From Rhodospirillales bacterium URHD0017 (GTDB taxonomy: Bacteria > Pseudomonadota > Alphaproteobacteria > Reyranellales > Reyranellaceae): 64,000 bases of DNA. The notes beneath the pieces are model-generated. The model ran no database searches and had not been told where the DNA came from. It saw nothing but the letters and a program-made list of their open reading frames with translations. Shown piece by piece: positions 15,226 to 24,925 of this stretch (its first letter is position 1; each line of letters begins with the position of its first letter). Both the position numbers and the translations under genes were made by a program. Location: NCBI GenBank assembly GCA_900110395.1, contig FODP01000003.1, positions 186,001 to 250,000 of the forward strand. The letters are read 5' to 3'.

Positions 15226-16566
15226 ATGACCGACCTGCTGACCACCGATTTCAGGAACGCGCCCTATTGGTGGGACGCAGCACCCCTCGCCGAACACGCA
15301 GGCGGCACGCTCGCGCCCTCCTACGACGTGGTCATCGTCGGCTCGGGCTACACCGGCTTGCGCGCGGCCCTGACCTTGGCACGGGCCGGGCGAAGCGTGG
15401 CGGTGTTCGACAAGGAGCGGCCAGGCTATGGCGCGTCGCGCCGCAATGCCGGGTTTCTCGGCCGCACGCTGAAGAAATCCTATGTCGACCTGAAGGCCGC
15501 CAAAGGCGCGGTCCACGCCTCGGCCATCTATCGCGACCTGATGATGGCCTACGAGAGCACGCTCGCCTTCATCGAGGAGGAAGGCATCGACTGCCATGCC
15601 GTGCGTTGCGGCCGTCTGATCGCCGCGACGTCGGCCGCCCATCATGCCGAGCTGGAGCGCGAGCTTGCCGGCATGAAGGCCGATCTCGGACTGCCCTACT
15701 CCATGTTGCCGCGCGCCCGGCTGCGCGAGGAAATGGCCACCGACCTCTATGAGGGTGGCGCCGTCATCCCCGATCTCGGATCGCTGCATCCCGGCCTCTA
15801 TCATCGCGGTCTGATGCAGCGGGCGCTGGCGGCCGGCGTCGCGATCTTCGGCAATTGCGAGGTGACCGCGGTCGAGGACGCCCTCGGCCAAGCCGGCGAA
15901 CGTTTCCGTGTCACCACCGCCGACGGACAGACGCGCGCGCGGGACGTGGTGATCGCCACCAACGGCTACACGCCGAAATGCCTGCCGTGGCATGCGCGGC
16001 GGGTCGTTCCCTTCGTCGGCTACATGGCGGCGACCGAGACGCTGCCGCCAGCCCTGCTGGCCAAGCAGCTGCCGCACCGGCGCACGGTGATCGACTCCAA
16101 CCTCGACATCGATTTCTTCCGGCCGGCGCCCGCCGAGCCGCGGCTGTTGTTCGGCGGCGCCACGGCCAACGGCCTGGAAGATCCCGAAGCCATCGCCCGC
16201 CTCCTGCACGACCGTCTCAGGCGCGCGCTGCCTGACCTTGCCGACGTCAAGCTCAGCCACGTCTGGACGGGGCAATGCGCCGGCACGTTCGACATGATGC
16301 CCCATGTCGGACGCCACGATGGCATCTGGTACGGCATGGGCTACAACTTCGCCGGCGTTCCGATGGGTTCGTTCTTCGGGCTGAAGATCGCGCAAAAGAT
16401 TCTCGGGCTGCCGGCCGGCGCCACCGCCTTCGAATCGGCCGCGTTTCCTACCCTGCCATTCTATCGCGGCAATCCGTGGTTCCTGCCGTTGGCGATGCGC
16501 TACTTCGCCTGGCACGACGCAAAGCTCGCGCGACGCCCTGCACTCATGAGTTCATCCAAGGCCTAG
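15226..16566 (+). CDS. FAD-dependent amine/amino-acid oxidoreductase
   Basis: A 446-residue DAO-fold flavoenzyme of the PuuB/OrdL type, expected to oxidise a secondary amine, amino acid or polyamine conjugate. The start MTDLLTTDFRNAPYWWDAAP is typical of the family. FAD-binding VVIVGSGYTGLRAALTLARAG follows (residues 30-50), then YGASRRNAGFLG. The C-terminal HVWTGQCAGTFDMMPHVG and GMGYNFAGVPMGSFFG contact the isoalloxazine ring. It begins seven bases after the SDR stop. Its last 15 bases overlap the end of the convergent monooxygenase gene. Confidence 0.85.
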   Translation: MTDLLTTDFRNAPYWWDAAPLAEHAGGTLAPSYDVVIVGSGYTGLRAALTLARAGRSVAVFDKERPGYGASRRNAGFLGRTLKKSYVDLKAAKGAVHASAIYRDLMMAYESTLAFIEEEGIDCHAVRCGRLIAATSAAHHAELERELAGMKADLGLPYSMLPRARLREEMATDLYEGGAVIPDLGSLHPGLYHRGLMQRALAAGVAIFGNCEVTAVEDALGQAGERFRVTTADGQTRARDVVIATNGYTPKCLPWHARRVVPFVGYMAATETLPPALLAKQLPHRRTVIDSNLDIDFFRPAPAEPRLLFGGATANGLEDPEAIARLLHDRLRRALPDLADVKLSHVWTGQCAGTFDMMPHVGRHDGIWYGMGYNFAGVPMGSFFGLKIAQKILGLPAGATAFESAAFPTLPFYRGNPWFLPLAMRYFAWHDAKLARRPALMSSSKA

Positions 16567-17736
16567 TGCGGCCGCTTCTGCTTCCGGGACGACGTCATGA
16601 TCATAGAGCCGCCGTCGAAAAGCGGCATGAGCAGCCATTTGGGCGTCCCTGACGCCGAGGTCCGGGTTGGCAGAATCGTATCTTAAGCCGTTCTCACGGG
16701 CGCCCCGCTGAATGGACGCAACACGCTCACGTCGGAGACCTTCGTAGGCCAGCAGAGCCGTCGCAACTGTCTTCCGGTTTGCGCGCGCCAAGATCGTCGC
16801 AAGAGCCATCCCGTCCTCTATCGACTGGTTCGCTCCCTGTCCGAGATGAGGCAACATTGGATGTGCCGCATCGCCGAGCAGTGTCAGGCGGCCGCGGCTC
16901 CAGGTCGGCAGTGGCTCGCGATCATACAGGGCCCATCGGAACGTCGCCGAAACCTGACTCAGCAATGATTCGATCCGTGGGTCCCAGCCAGCGAACTCGC
17001 CTCGAAGCACGTCGGGATCGCCGGGCGCGGACCAGGATTCTTTCATCTCCTCGTCAGCCGGCACGAAACCGACGTAGTTGATCAGTTGCCCGGCACGCAC
17101 GGGAAAAGTCAGGAAGTGCTTGCCTTTGCCGAGCCACATCAACCAGGACTTGGTTGACCAGCTCGGCATGCGCTCGTGCGGGATAACGCCACGATAAGCG
17201 ACGGACCCCGAGAAGACCGGATGAGACGGAGGAGTCACCTCGTGCCGAAGCGCCGAGTGGATGCCGTCTGCTGCGACGACGACATCCCCTTCCGCAACGG
17301 CTCCGTTCGCAAACGTTACCCTGGCCACATCACCGCTCTGCTTACAGCCGTTGCAGCGATAGCCAGTGTGCACCACGTCCGTCGGCAGCGCGGTGGCCAG
17401 GATTTCGACAAGGTCGGCGCGGTGCATTCCGAATGCGGCGTTCCAACCCGCCGAGTCCGTGACCTGCACCGGCGCAATGGGCGCTCCGTTGTGACGCAAG
17501 TATTGAGAACCAGATCCGACCCCGGCTCCGAACTTTTCTACTGCCGGGCCGAGGCCCACCCTTTGAAGTTGGCGTACGCTGTTCGGCGTCAGGAAAACCC
17601 CCGCGCCTACCTCGCCTAGATTGGAGGCCTGCTCATAGACCGAGACCTGAAATCCACGAGCTATCAGCGCGTTCGCAGCGAACAAGCCGCCGATGCCACC
17701 GCCAATGACCACAACCTTCAGGCCCTTCTCGGTCAT
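16552..17736 (-). CDS. FAD-dependent aromatic-ring monooxygenase
   Basis: A 394-residue class A flavoprotein hydroxylase, like salicylate or 6-hydroxynicotinate 3-monooxygenase. All three motifs are present: VVVIGGGIGGLFAANALIARG at the N-terminus, the DG motif VVAADGIHSALRHEV, and the GD motif LLGDAAHPMLPHLGQGANQ. It uses NAD(P)H and oxygen to hydroxylate an aromatic acid, often with decarboxylation. The gene is less GC-rich than its neighbours. It is divergent from a Bug receptor that may supply its substrate, which suggests the pair was acquired together. Confidence 0.87.
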   Translation of the reverse strand: MTEKGLKVVVIGGGIGGLFAANALIARGFQVSVYEQASNLGEVGAGVFLTPNSVRQLQRVGLGPAVEKFGAGVGSGSQYLRHNGAPIAPVQVTDSAGWNAAFGMHRADLVEILATALPTDVVHTGYRCNGCKQSGDVARVTFANGAVAEGDVVVAADGIHSALRHEVTPPSHPVFSGSVAYRGVIPHERMPSWSTKSWLMWLGKGKHFLTFPVRAGQLINYVGFVPADEEMKESWSAPGDPDVLRGEFAGWDPRIESLLSQVSATFRWALYDREPLPTWSRGRLTLLGDAAHPMLPHLGQGANQSIEDGMALATILARANRKTVATALLAYEGLRRERVASIQRGARENGLRYDSANPDLGVRDAQMAAHAAFRRRLYDHDVVPEAEAAALGLG

Positions 17737-17858
17737 TTCAAGCTCCTCGACGCCACCGACTCATGATCGGACTGAATACCGCCTTGTATCTTCGCCCAGA
17801 GAGGAGGACTGTCGCCACCGCAACGCGCCAGAACGCCCGAGATATCGAAGGAGGTCGC

Positions 17859-18863
17859 ATGTACGAGACATTCCGTCGAGTCCGAACCCTGGCGGGCCAG
17901 ATCGCGATTCCACTCGCACTTTGCCTCGCAGCGACCAATGGCTTCGAAAGCCCGGCGCGTGCCGAAGTCTATCCCGACCGAACCGTGAGAATTATCGTGC
18001 CATTCCCGCCCGGAGGAACAGCCGACGTGCTGCCAAGGGCGGTTGCCGATTGGTTGTCGCGCAAATGGGGCCAGGCCGTCGTCATCGAGAACCGCACGGG
18101 GGCCGCCGGCAACATCGGCGCAGAACAGGCCTATCGCTCAGCTCCGGACGGCTACACATTGCTGTCCTCACCGCCGCCGCCGCTCGTGATCAATCAAAAT
18201 CTCTATCGCAACCTGGCTTTTGATCCGCTCAAGTTTGAACCGATTGTCGTGATGGCCGTTGTGCCAAACGCGCTGATCGTCAATCCCAACAATGTAAAGT
18301 CTTCGAACTTGGGAGAGTTGGTGGAGTACCTAAAGAACAATCCCGACAAGATTACCGCCGCCACTCAGGGAAACGGAACGACCTCGCATCTTACCTCCGA
18401 GCTCTTCCAGTTGACGGCAAAGGTAAAGCTGCGCCACGTTCCCTATCGCGGGTCGGCTCCAGCGCTACAAGGGCTGCTGGCTGGCGATGTCGATCTGATG
18501 TTCGACAATCTTGGAGTCTCGCTGCCGCTGGTTGCTTCCGGCAAGCTCAAATTGTTGGCGGTGGCTTCGGCCCATCGGCTTCCAGCCCTCCCTGACGTGC
18601 CAACCATCGCTGAGACGCTGCCGGGCTTTGAAGCCGTCGCGTGGTTCGGCATCGTCGCGCCTCCGAAGACGCCCCGGAACATTGTCGACAAGATCAATGC
18701 AGATGTGAACGAAGCTCTGCAGCAGCCTGCGTTGCAGGATCTCCTCAAGAAGCTGTCAGCCGAGATTTTCGGGGGCTCAGTCGAGAAGACTTCGAAATAC
18801 ATGCTGGACGAGGTCGATCGATGGCATGCCGTGATCAAGGCGGCAAACATCGAAATCCAGTGA
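17859..18863 (+). CDS. Bug-type (TTT family) periplasmic solute receptor
   Basis: A 334-residue tripartite tricarboxylate transporter receptor. The ATG follows an ideal AAGGAGGT ribosome site. It has a signal peptide cleaved near SPARAEVYPDR. Family motifs are VRIIVPFPPGGTADVLPRA, VIENRTGAAGNIGAEQ, HVPYRGSAPALQGLLAGDVD and LPDVPTIAETLPG. Bug proteins capture carboxylated compounds such as nicotinate, phthalates or amino acids. No TctA/TctB membrane genes are nearby, as is common for orphan Bug receptors. It is divergent from the aromatic monooxygenase, whose substrate it may bind. Confidence 0.92.
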   Translation: MYETFRRVRTLAGQIAIPLALCLAATNGFESPARAEVYPDRTVRIIVPFPPGGTADVLPRAVADWLSRKWGQAVVIENRTGAAGNIGAEQAYRSAPDGYTLLSSPPPPLVINQNLYRNLAFDPLKFEPIVVMAVVPNALIVNPNNVKSSNLGELVEYLKNNPDKITAATQGNGTTSHLTSELFQLTAKVKLRHVPYRGSAPALQGLLAGDVDLMFDNLGVSLPLVASGKLKLLAVASAHRLPALPDVPTIAETLPGFEAVAWFGIVAPPKTPRNIVDKINADVNEALQQPALQDLLKKLSAEIFGGSVEKTSKYMLDEVDRWHAVIKAANIEIQ

Positions 18864-18945
18864 GCTTCCGACCGCTGCGCGGGCACCTCGCCACGCGGAG
18901 CGTGGGGAAGAAGTGCTTCAAGCAGCGTGGACGGTGCCCAGCCTC

Positions 18946-19854
18946 TCAGCCGTGCGCCGCTTTCAAGGCCGGCAGGACGTTGCCCGCGATCCGCTCGAAC
19001 ATCGGCGCCTGCTCCTCCAGCATCGGATAGTAGAAAGCCACCTCCGAGATGCCGAGCGCGACCACCTGCTCGACCATCTGCCGGCAGGTTTCCTCGGACT
19101 CGTAATACTTGATCTTGCCGCCGCTCGAACGGGCGGTCGGGTCGAACATGAGATAGGAGCGCCGGAGCGTTGCCGGGTCGCGCCCGATCCTGGTGCATCG
19201 CGCGTCGATCATCGCCACGCGCTCGCGGGTTTCGGAGAGCTGGGCCTCGAAGGTCTTGGCGAAGCTGATGCTGTTCCAGACATTGGCGTGGCGCGCGGCG
19301 TGACCCAGCATGACCGGACCCATCGCGGCGATCACCAGCGGGGGACGCGGCGACTGGACGGGGCGCGGGCGCAGCGCCGCGGCATCGACCTTGTAGAAGC
19401 GGCCCTGGAACGTGGTCTCTTCCTGCGACAGCAGCCGGTCGACGATCTCGACGTATTCGCCGAAACGGGCGACGCGTTCCTTGGCGCTCCAGTTGTCGAT
19501 GCCCATCATGCGATACGACGGGTCGATCTCGAGGCCGATGCCGAGCCCGACATCGAGCCGGCCGCCGGAGATGTGATCGGCGGTGAGGGCCTGCAGCGCC
19601 AGCAGCGCCGGGTTACGCAAGGGGATCTGGGCGACCAGCGTCGTCAGGCGCACGCGCGTCGTTGCCTGGGCGATGGCGGAAAGCTGCGACCACAGCTCGA
19701 ACCACGGTCCCTTGCCGCCGGCCCAGTCGACGAGATGGTCAGCGAGGCCGAGGGAATCGAAGCCGAGCGCCTCGACATGTTGGCAGCGGCGCAGAAGCTC
19801 GGGCCACGGGACGTTGGGCAGCACGAGCACGGAGAAGCGGAGTTGGGTGGTCAT
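18946..19854 (-). CDS. luciferase-like (LLM) flavin oxidoreductase
   Basis: A 302-residue TIM-barrel protein of the bacterial luciferase-like superfamily that uses FMN or F420. The start MTTQLRFSVLVLPNVPWPELL is chosen because the frame upstream runs into an intergenic repeat. Features are LGLADHLVDW (residues 35-44), TTLVAQIPLRNPALLALQA, and SGGRLDVGLGIGLEIDPSYRMMGI with family-typical cofactor contacts. The substrate is not predictable. It is one of three LLM proteins in the window (also 34.8 and 59.6 kb). Confidence 0.85.
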   Translation of the reverse strand: MTTQLRFSVLVLPNVPWPELLRRCQHVEALGFDSLGLADHLVDWAGGKGPWFELWSQLSAIAQATTRVRLTTLVAQIPLRNPALLALQALTADHISGGRLDVGLGIGLEIDPSYRMMGIDNWSAKERVARFGEYVEIVDRLLSQEETTFQGRFYKVDAAALRPRPVQSPRPPLVIAAMGPVMLGHAARHANVWNSISFAKTFEAQLSETRERVAMIDARCTRIGRDPATLRRSYLMFDPTARSSGGKIKYYESEETCRQMVEQVVALGISEVAFYYPMLEEQAPMFERIAGNVLPALKAAHG

Positions 19855-19874
19855 CGGTTTCTCGTCTTCAGATT

Positions 19875-19966
19875 CCTCTCCCCCGCCAGGGGGAGAGGTT
19901 AGGTGAGGGGGCTTCGACAGCTCGTGCAACCCCCTCACCCAACCTCTCCCCCTATCGGGGGAGAGG
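19875..19966. repeat. paired GC-rich hairpin repeat
   Basis: Two hairpins of the form CCTCTCCCCC/GGGGGAGAGG (19875-19898 and 19943-19966) flank a spacer and are themselves inverted relative to each other through GGTGAGGGG / CCCCTCACC. The same element occurs at 38237-38334. It is a dispersed BIME-like repeat. Confidence 0.85.
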
Positions 19967-19998
19967 AGCCTGAGGAGGCGTTACATCGCGAGGCGACA

Positions 19999-21526
19999 TC
20001 ACCACCCCATCGCCCGGCCGGTGCGGCGCGGATCGGCGGCCCCGTAGAGCTTGCCGCCCTTGATGTCGGCGGAGATGGCGCAGACGCCGGCGGTCTTGAG
20101 CGAGAGGTCGGGCAGCCAGTTCACCTGGTGGCCCATGGCGGCGAGCGCCTCGCCGGTCGGCTTGCCGACCCCCTGCTCGACGTCGAGGCGGCCGGGATAA
20201 TAGGTGTGCGGCTCGAAACTGTCGGGGAAGTTGCGGGTGATGAAGCGCGGCGCCTCGACCGCCTGCTGGATGTCCATGCCGAACACCAGATGATTGAGCA
20301 GGACCTGCAGCATGCCCTGCGGCTGCAGATCGCCGCCCGGCGAACCAAACGGCATCAGGAACTCAGCCCTCCGCATGGCCATTGCCGGATTGGGCGTGAG
20401 TCGGGGCCGCTTGCCGGGTGCGGCGACGGATGTATGGTTGGGCTCGGCCCATGACTGCGAGCCGCGCGGCGACGGGCAGAGACCGAGGCCGGGAATGACC
20501 GGGCTTTCCCACGACACGTCGCTCGGCGTCGCCGAAAAGGCATTGCCTTGCGCATCGACCACGCAGACGTAAGACGTGTCGCCCGGCAGTCCCGGCTCGC
20601 CGACGGCGACCGAGGGCTTGCGGACGTGGCCGGCGACGTGACACGCGACCGCGCCGGCCGGCGGCAGCTCGCCGAAAGCGCGATCGCTGCGGATCGTCTT
20701 CAGCCGCTCCTGCGCGTAGGCGCGCGACAGCAAGGTCTCCATGGGCACGTCGACGAAGCGCGGATCGCCGTAGTAGCGCTCGCGGTCGGCGAAGCAGAGG
20801 TTCATGACCTCGGCCAGGAGATGGACGTAGTCCTTCGAATTGTGGCCCAGCGCCTCGAGGTCGACCTCCGCCGCGATAGAAGGCGTCGCGCGCCGCCATC
20901 AGGCCGGCATCGCGGCCCCTGTCCGCGGCTGCCTTCTCCTGGTCGGCCATGAACTGGATCGTGTTGCCAAGGTCGGACTGCACCAGCCGGTCGCCTTCGG
21001 CCAGCGGCTTGCCGTCGTGATGCCAGATCGCGGTGTTCTGCGGCCAGCGACGATAGTCCTCGGCCTTGTCCTGCAGGAAGGTCGCCATGACGCTGTGCAC
21101 CGGAAAACCGTCGCGCGCGTAGCGGATGGCCGATGCCGCCACCTCGCCGAAGCTCATGGTGCCGAAGCGTTGCAGCGCCAGGATCCAGGCATCGGGCGCC
21201 GCCGGCACCACGGTGCGCTGCAGGCCGACGGGAATCGTGCCGTTGTGGTCACGGATGAACTGCTCGATGTTGAGCGCCCTGGGCCACCAGCCGAGGCCCG
21301 CGATCGACACGGTTTCGTCGCGGTCGGCGAGGTAGATCAACATCGGCGCCACGCCGGAGAACTGGACCTGGTCGCTGTGCACGACGCCGAGAGCAATGCC
21401 GCCCGCCACGCCGGCATCGATGGCATTGCCGCCGGCGCGCAGGATTGCATGCGCCGCCTCGGTCGCGAGATACTGCCCGGCCGATGCCATGTAGTGATGG
21501 CCGATGACCATTGGCTGCATCCGCAT
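19999..21526 (-). pseudogene. gamma-glutamyltransferase family gene, broken
   Basis: The N-terminal part starts at 21526 (MRMQPMVIGHHYMASAG, good GGGAGAG ribosome site) and reads as a normal GGT/acylase-type Ntn-hydrolase up to ARDAFYRG near 20875. The frame then shifts. Homology resumes in another frame with VDLEALGHNSKDYVHLL and continues to 19999. About 60 residues found between these points in the family are absent, so an internal deletion changed the frame. The C-terminal part still has the nucleophile threonine context GDTSYVCVVDAQGNAFS and the PGGDLQPQGMLQVLLN motif. An assembly error cannot be excluded. As read, no functional product is made. Confidence 0.8.
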
Positions 21527-21660
21527 CAGGCTCTCCCCTCGACCGTTACATCCGGATCCTAGTCTATCCGATGCGAGCGCCGCATCACGCCCTATTGCGA
21601 TTGAGCGGCCGACAGGCGCAAGTTTGCGCCCTGCCACTTTGCTCGTGGGAGGAGGACCGC

Positions 21661-22578
21661 TTGCCCATTGATTATGAGAAGCGCGACGGCGTCGCCTACA
21701 TCACGCTGAACAACCCTGCCAAGGCGAATATCTTCGACAAGCCGACGGCGGACGCGATTTCCGAGGCGTGGATCGATCTATGGGAGGATCGCTCGATACG
21801 CTGCGCGATCCTGACCGGCAAGGGCGATACGCACTTCTGCGGCGGCCATAATCTCGCGCCGCGCGAGAACATCACGGAAGAAGAGCGCGAATATCTGCGC
21901 ACGCAGCGGATCTTCTGGCCGCTGGCCGGAACGGTCCATGGCCAGAAGACCGGCGTCGACGGGCGCATGGGCGACCACTATCCGCGGGTGTGGAAGCCGG
22001 TGATCGCTGCGGTGAACGGCTGGGCGGCAGGCGCTGGCCTCTACAGCCTGCTGGCGTCGACCGACATCCGCATCGCCAGCGCCGAACATGCGCGCTTCAA
22101 GTTCGCCCTCCTGACCCAGGGCTGGCTGGGGCACGGTCCCGGCGCCAGCCTGCTCGTCAAGCAGCTGCGCTACATCGATGCCATGAAGATCCTGCTGACG
22201 GACGAGCCGTTCGGTGCCGAGGAGGCGCTGCGGATCGGCCTGATCAACGAAGTCGTGCCGCATGCGCGCCTGCTCGAACGGGCGGAGGAGATCGCCCGCC
22301 ATGTCTGCGCGCTGCCGCCCGTGGCGGTGAGGATGATGAAGGAGTTCGTGGTGCGCTTCGGCGATCTGCCGACCGACCAGGCCTGGCACGTGCAGAACCT
22401 GATCAACTCATTGCTCATCCAGACCACGACCGACGGCGAGGAAGGCCGGCAGGCGTTCAACGAAAAGCGCAAGCCCGCGTTCGACGGCAAGCTGCGCAAG
22501 CGCGGCGATGCCTGGCCGGAACTCTCGGAGGAGGACGCCAAGCGGCTCGACGAGGCCTATCGCAGCGGCGAGTTTTGA
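21661..22578 (+). CDS. enoyl-CoA hydratase/isomerase family protein
   Basis: A 305-residue crotonase-fold protein. A TTG start is proposed because GGGAGGAGG lies just upstream; in-frame ATG alternatives at 21511 and 21571 lack a ribosome site. The oxyanion-hole residues are in FCGGHNLAP and NGWAAGAGLYSLLAS. The position of the usual first catalytic Glu reads LLTQGWLGHGPG, with no Glu. Simple hydration is therefore uncertain and another crotonase reaction is possible. The C-terminus carries an extra charged tail (KRKPAFDGKLRKRGDAWPEL). The gene is divergent from the broken GGT gene. Confidence 0.8.
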   Translation: MPIDYEKRDGVAYITLNNPAKANIFDKPTADAISEAWIDLWEDRSIRCAILTGKGDTHFCGGHNLAPRENITEEEREYLRTQRIFWPLAGTVHGQKTGVDGRMGDHYPRVWKPVIAAVNGWAAGAGLYSLLASTDIRIASAEHARFKFALLTQGWLGHGPGASLLVKQLRYIDAMKILLTDEPFGAEEALRIGLINEVVPHARLLERAEEIARHVCALPPVAVRMMKEFVVRFGDLPTDQAWHVQNLINSLLIQTTTDGEEGRQAFNEKRKPAFDGKLRKRGDAWPELSEEDAKRLDEAYRSGEF

Positions 22579-22580
22579 CT

Positions 22581-22740
22581 CTTGCCGGACCGCGGACCTC
22601 CAGGTCCGCTCATGGTCTTCGTCTTTGCTGGGAGCGCGCCACTCTGTGGCGAATCTTTTGTGGATTACACAGCCCATGAGCGCCACGGAGTGGCGCGCTC
22701 CCAGCAATGAGCGGGCCTGGAGGCCCGCGGTCCGGCAAGA
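22581..22740. repeat. 160-bp nested palindrome (element C, full copy)
   Basis: The whole spacer folds on itself. Outer arms CTTGCCGGACCGCGG...CCGCTCAT pair with ATGAGCGG...CCGCGGTCCGGCAAG. Inner arms TTGCTGGGAGCGCGCCACTC pair with the complementary GAGTGGCGCGCTCCCAGCAA around a short loop. Each outer arm contains its own small hairpin (GGACCTCCAGGTCC, GGGCCTGGAGGCCC). The inner unit recurs at 28297-28372 and an outer arm at 38344-38376. It sits between convergent genes. Confidence 0.85.
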
Positions 22741-24909
22741 TCAGCCGAGCGCTCCGCTCTTCCGCAGCTCGGCGATGCGGTCCGGCGACAGGCCGAGGAT
22801 GGTCGCAAGCACACGATCCGCATCCGCGCCGAGCTCCGGCGCGGGGCCGATCGAGCGGCCGAAACTCGCGCGCCACGGCAATCCCGGCAACACGCCGGCA
22901 TCGTGCTTGTCCCAGAACGCACGGGCGGCGAGGTGCGGGCTTTGCACTAGGTCGCCGTGCCGTGCGAGGGCAGCGGCGGGAATGCCGGCCTTCAGCAGCG
23001 CTTCGGCTGCCGCAGCAGCGGATCGGGTGCCGGCCCAGGCGGTCAGGGCGGCATCGATGTCCTGCCCTGCGTCCCGACGCTGACCGGGATCGAGCGCGGC
23101 CATGCCCGACAGGCCGGGCACGAGGTTGCACAGCGCGCGCCATTCTTCGTCCGAGCGCACGGCGACGCTGATCCAGTCATCGTCCCCCACACAGCGCCAG
23201 GCGCCGTGCGGGGCGTGACGCGTCGATGCATTGCCCATCGGCTTCGGCGCTGAGCCGAGTTGCGTCGCGACCAGGGGCTCGGCCATGGTCCAGAGCATCG
23301 CCTCGATCATCGAGAAGTCGACGCGCGCCACCCCTCCTTCGCGCTGCCGATGCCAGAGCGCGGCGGCCGCGGTGAAGGCCAGCATCAGGCCGCACATCGG
23401 GTCGAGCCAGGCGAAGCCAACGCGCGGCGCGACCTCGGGATGACGATTGAGGCCGGCAAACCCGCTGTAGCATTGCAGCAGCGTCCCATAGGCGACGGCG
23501 TGGGAGTCCGGCCCCGTCCTGCCCATGCCCGATGCGGAGATATAGATGAGATCCGGATTTGTTGCTTTCAGCGCCTCGGCGCCGAGACCGAGCCGGTCCA
23601 TCACGCCGGTGGCGAAATTCTCGATCAGGATGTCGGACTTCGCGGCAAGCGCCCGCACGATCTCGACCGCCTGCGGGTTCTTCAGGTCGAGGGCGATGCT
23701 CTTCTTTGCCTGCCCCAGCACGGTATGCAGTTCGGTTGCGCGCCCCGGGTCTCCCCTTCCGGGCGCCTCGACCTTGATGACCTCCGCGCCCATCGCGGCC
23801 AGGTAGCGCGTCGTCGTCGGACCCGCGATCACCCAGCTGAAATCGAGCACGCGGATACCGGACAACGGCATCGGCCCGTTCGGCGTTCGCGGCTTGCGGT
23901 TGGACGCGACGACGCTCAGTCCCAACGGCGTGGTCGGCCTTCGGATTGCTTTGCCGGCAAGGTCATGCGGCTCGTAGTACCGGCGATGCCGCATCTGCGG
24001 CGTGTCGAGATGCTCGGCGACCTCGCGCAAGGGAAAGCTCGGGACATGCGCGCGCTGTGCCGCGTCGGCGATCGATTGCTTGTCGTGCTGCCGGCTCCAT
24101 TGCGACATCAGCGCATGCAGGGCATCCCAGTTGTTCACCCGATCGGGCTTGGTGACAAAGCGCGGGTCGGCGCCCCAGGCGGGTGACCCCATCGCCTCGA
24201 GCCACGCTGCCCACTGCTTGTCTTCCCGCGGCGAGATCGCGGCATAGCCGTCGCTCGCCGGCAGGATCGTCACCGTGGCGCCATTGCCGTCGCTCAGCCG
24301 CTTGCGCTCCCAGCTCTTCTTGCCGAGGCCCGCGCGGGCGAGCTCGGTCATGGCCAGCGTCGCCAGGGCTTCGTGGATCGACACATCGATGGACGCACCG
24401 GATTGGTTGCCCAGCGACGCATGCATGGCGGCACAGGCGGCGGCCAGTCCGCCGATGAAGGCCGATTGCTCGCCCACGGGACGGATCGGCGCCTCGGCCA
24501 GATCGTCGACCTGGCCGGTCAGCAGACGCGAAATGCCGCTGGCGAAGAACAGAGTGAGGTCGGTGGCCGGATCGTTCGCCCGGGGGCCTGTTTCGCCGTA
24601 CGGCGATATGGTGACGAGGGTCGCCGATGCATTGGCCCGCCGCAGCCCGGTCACGTCGTAAGGACTCGCCGTATGATCCTTTGGCTGTCCTTCCCGCACG
24701 ATCAGATGTGCTTCTGCCAAGGCCTTACGCCGTTCCGCTGCGTCAACGGCGACGGCTTTGCCGTGATTGAGATGATCCAGCAGCATCGTGCCGGCGCCCG
24801 GATCGATGCAGGTCACTTGCGCGCCGACGTCGGCCAGCAGCCGGCCGCAAACGGCGGCCGCCGATCCGCACCCGATCTGAAGCACCTTGAATCCGGTCAG
24901 GAGCGCCAT
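22741..24909 (-). CDS. two-domain CaiB/BaiF CoA transferase
   Basis: A 722-residue tandem fusion of two family III CoA-transferase modules, about 1-340 and 360-722. The C-terminal module is canonical: LSGIRVLDFSWVIAGPTTTRYLAAMGAEVIKVE, then LDPMCGLMLAFTAAAALWHRQ with the Asp at the catalytic position. The N-terminal module keeps the fold (TGFKVLQIGCGSAAAVCGRLLADVGA) but reads GEQSAFIGGLAAA where the Asp is expected, so it is probably non-catalytic. It moves CoA between carboxylic acids. The lipoprotein gene lies 16 bases upstream on the same strand. Confidence 0.85.
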   Translation of the reverse strand: MALLTGFKVLQIGCGSAAAVCGRLLADVGAQVTCIDPGAGTMLLDHLNHGKAVAVDAAERRKALAEAHLIVREGQPKDHTASPYDVTGLRRANASATLVTISPYGETGPRANDPATDLTLFFASGISRLLTGQVDDLAEAPIRPVGEQSAFIGGLAAACAAMHASLGNQSGASIDVSIHEALATLAMTELARAGLGKKSWERKRLSDGNGATVTILPASDGYAAISPREDKQWAAWLEAMGSPAWGADPRFVTKPDRVNNWDALHALMSQWSRQHDKQSIADAAQRAHVPSFPLREVAEHLDTPQMRHRRYYEPHDLAGKAIRRPTTPLGLSVVASNRKPRTPNGPMPLSGIRVLDFSWVIAGPTTTRYLAAMGAEVIKVEAPGRGDPGRATELHTVLGQAKKSIALDLKNPQAVEIVRALAAKSDILIENFATGVMDRLGLGAEALKATNPDLIYISASGMGRTGPDSHAVAYGTLLQCYSGFAGLNRHPEVAPRVGFAWLDPMCGLMLAFTAAAALWHRQREGGVARVDFSMIEAMLWTMAEPLVATQLGSAPKPMGNASTRHAPHGAWRCVGDDDWISVAVRSDEEWRALCNLVPGLSGMAALDPGQRRDAGQDIDAALTAWAGTRSAAAAAEALLKAGIPAAALARHGDLVQSPHLAARAFWDKHDAGVLPGLPWRASFGRSIGPAPELGADADRVLATILGLSPDRIAELRKSGALG

Positions 24910-24925
24910 GTCTGTCCGCACCGTG

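Noticed and set aside
22581..22740. A CRISPR or tandem-repeat array.
   Set aside because: The repeats are inverted and nested, not regularly spaced direct repeats with unique spacers.
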